Assembly: GCA_964413185.1 (NCBI GenBank)
Contig: CAYPSX010000035.1
Coordinates: forward strand, 1-24,059
Source of the DNA: Salinivirga sp964413185
Lineage (GTDB): Bacteria; Bacteroidota; Bacteroidia; Bacteroidales; Salinivirgaceae
Reading direction: 5' to 3'
DNA length: 24,059 nt
Under the pieces are notes generated by a model. The model was given only the letters and a program-made list of their open reading frames with translations, did not search any database and had not been told where the DNA came from. Each line of letters begins with the position of its first letter. Positions within the stretch are counted from its first letter, which is position 1. Shown piece by piece: positions 22,865 to 24,059 of this stretch. The position numbers were made by a program, and so were the translations under genes.

Positions 22865-24059
22865 TTACTCATCAAAATGTTCAAACTCATCATCGCCCAT
22901 ATCTAATGACACCCCATTGTTCTTTTGTTTCTGATTTTGATTTTCTGAAGAGGCTGTCTTAACTTCTTTGACGGTGGTCTTTTGCTTATCATCGTCATCC
23001 AATAATGCTTTAATTCGGTCGAACTCTTTCTTCAGTTTTGAGCGACTTGCCTTGTCGTGCTCTTCTTTGCTGGTTTTCAGGAAACCAATGGCACTATTTA
23101 GGGTGTGACTTTGTGATGATAATTGTTCTGAACTTGCGGCCATTTCTTCAGAAAGAGCTGAATTACCCTGAGTTACGGAAGATAATTGTTGTAACGCCTG
23201 ATTTATTTCGGAAACGCCACTGTTTTGCTCTCCGCTTGCAGCAGAAATTTCTTTGACCAATGTAGCTGTTCTTTGAATTTCGGGCACTACTTTGTGCAAC
23301 TTTTTCTCAGAATCGCTAAACTGCTCTATACTTTTTGAAGCTACATTTAATATCAGTTCAGCCGTTTTCTGGCTGGTCTCTGCCAACTCCCTTATTTCTG
23401 AAGCTACAACGGCAAAACCTTTTCCATACTCCCCTGCCCGCGCAGCCTCTATAGCTGCATTTATGGCCAGAAGATCGGTTCGTTCAGCAATATCGCTAAT
23501 GTTATCAATTTTTTCTTTAATCTCAACCATTGCTTTTGAACTTTCTTCAAAAGAGGTACTTACGCTCTGAATATCTTTAGATACCATTTCTGCAACTTTT
23601 TCGGCCTGCAGTGCATGCTCGGTATTTTGTTGGATGTTGGTCGACATTTCTTCCATTGCGCTGGCAACTTCTTCTGATGATGATGCCTGCTCGCTTGCCC
23701 CGGACGAAATAGATTGTGCTGACTCGCTTACCTGGCTGCTGCCCTGCTCTACTTGTTGTGCTGCTGTTTTAATTTCATTGGCAATTTTTTTCAGGTTTGC
23801 GATCATTTTTCGAATTGCATTGTCTAAATTACCTTTCCGGTGCTCTTCAACTTTATGATATAGTTGGCCTTCAGATACATTGCGCGCCAATTCGGCACTT
23901 TCACGCAAACTATCGAGCATGCGGCCTAGCGATGTAACTATTTCTCCCAGCTCATTCTTTTTTGAAGAGAGGCTTCTGTCTAGCTCCACATCCAAATTAC
24001 CATGTGATAGCTCGTTTATTTGACTGGTTAATTTCTTCAGGTGTCTGCCTACATTCCGA
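22865..24059 (-). CDS. Methyl-accepting chemotaxis protein, 5' end beyond the window
   Basis: At least 397 residues are visible; the frame stays open to the window edge, so the sensor domain and membrane anchors lie outside. The visible part starts in HAMP-like sequence (HLKKLTSQINELSHGNLDVE), continues with a second HAMP-like unit (ELARNVSEGQLYHKVEEHRK), then the long signalling coiled coil. Its hairpin tip is ERTDLLAINAAIEAARAGE (bases 23429-23485), the CheA/CheW-binding signature. The C-terminus is charged and acidic (DMGDDEFEHFDE), a style common in Bacteroidota receptors. Most methylation-type Glu/Gln pairs in the coiled coil are intact. The TTG at 23995 is an internal codon, not a start. 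No che gene is in the window, so the partners are elsewhere. Confidence 0.93.
   Translation of the reverse strand, partial: RNVGRHLKKLTSQINELSHGNLDVELDRSLSSKKNELGEIVTSLGRMLDSLRESAELARNVSEGQLYHKVEEHRKGNLDNAIRKMIANLKKIANEIKTAAQQVEQGSSQVSESAQSISSGASEQASSSEEVASAMEEMSTNIQQNTEHALQAEKVAEMVSKDIQSVSTSFEESSKAMVEIKEKIDNISDIAERTDLLAINAAIEAARAGEYGKGFAVVASEIRELAETSQKTAELILNVASKSIEQFSDSEKKLHKVVPEIQRTATLVKEISAASGEQNSGVSEINQALQQLSSVTQGNSALSEEMAASSEQLSSQSHTLNSAIGFLKTSKEEHDKASRSKLKKEFDRIKALLDDDDKQKTTVKEVKTASSENQNQKQKNNGVSLDMGDDEFEHFDE

Noticed and set aside
23995..23997. Start codon of the chemotaxis gene
   Set aside because: It is a TTG within a frame that continues open to the window edge and encodes HAMP-like sequence upstream.
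1..24059. CRISPR arrays, tRNA or rRNA genes, insertion sequences, defence or toxin-antitoxin modules
   Set aside because: I looked in all intergenic stretches and saw no direct-repeat array, cloverleaf, transposase or paired toxin-antitoxin genes.

Overview
The window looks like an ordinary chromosomal segment of a Bacteroidota bacterium. Placement near the marine or anaerobic Marinilabiliales/Prolixibacteraceae group is inference from protein style only. The basis is an S46 dipeptidyl peptidase, a DUF5916 outer-membrane-type protein, DUF2807, DUF2520 and DUF2141 proteins, moderate-to-low GC, near absence of Shine-Dalgarno sequences, and several promoter boxes matching the Bacteroidota pattern (TTTG near -33, TAnnTTTG near -7). 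I see no rRNA, tRNA, CRISPR array, insertion sequence or phage gene.

Region by region. 67-1098 (-) is a lipoprotein. 1369-7225 (+) is a compact cluster: DUF2807 exported protein, DUF2520 Rossmann oxidoreductase, KdsC-type HAD phosphatase, UbiA-type prenyltransferase, Maf nucleotide pyrophosphatase and an S46 peptidase with the arginine that marks the acidic-residue-specific DPP11 type. A strong terminator at 7243-7275 closes it. 7316-10747 (-) holds a DUF2141 protein downstream of a large SOS1-like Na+/H+ antiporter with a cyclic-nucleotide-binding-like domain. 10900-13518 (-) is a CBM9-like/DUF5916 protein. 13683-14480 is the most irregular stretch: a YD/RHS-like ORF with no ATG, then about 290 bp of non-coding sequence. 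14486-15010 (+) is a SlyD-like prolyl isomerase. 15112-19085 (-) is a three-gene run: nucleoside phosphorylase, a cysteine-less transglutaminase-like protein, and a 7TM-HD phosphohydrolase of the PgpH type. 19279-21027 (+) carries a tandem UspA protein and an SPFH protein. 21106-22182 (-) is class IIa fructose-bisphosphate aldolase, 22311-22778 (+) a small membrane protein, and 22865-24059 (-) a methyl-accepting chemotaxis protein running off the right edge.

How the genes fit together. The left cluster is envelope and housekeeping: Kdo phosphate removal, a prenyl-lipid enzyme, nucleotide sanitation and periplasmic peptide trimming. The middle and right are ion homeostasis and signalling. The antiporter has a regulatory domain, the 7TM-HD protein probably degrades a cyclic dinucleotide, and the UspA, SPFH and MCP proteins suit stress and environmental sensing. 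Convergent gene pairs are separated by bidirectional terminators, two of which share a 9-nt sequence in the apical region despite different stems.

I did not find a convincing new multi-gene system. The best leads are the antiporter architecture (histidine-rich exported N-terminus, phosphate-binding cassette without its arginine), the start-less RHS-like remnant with its promoter and odd flank, the long inverted repeat between the phosphorylase and UspA genes, and the shared terminator sequence.
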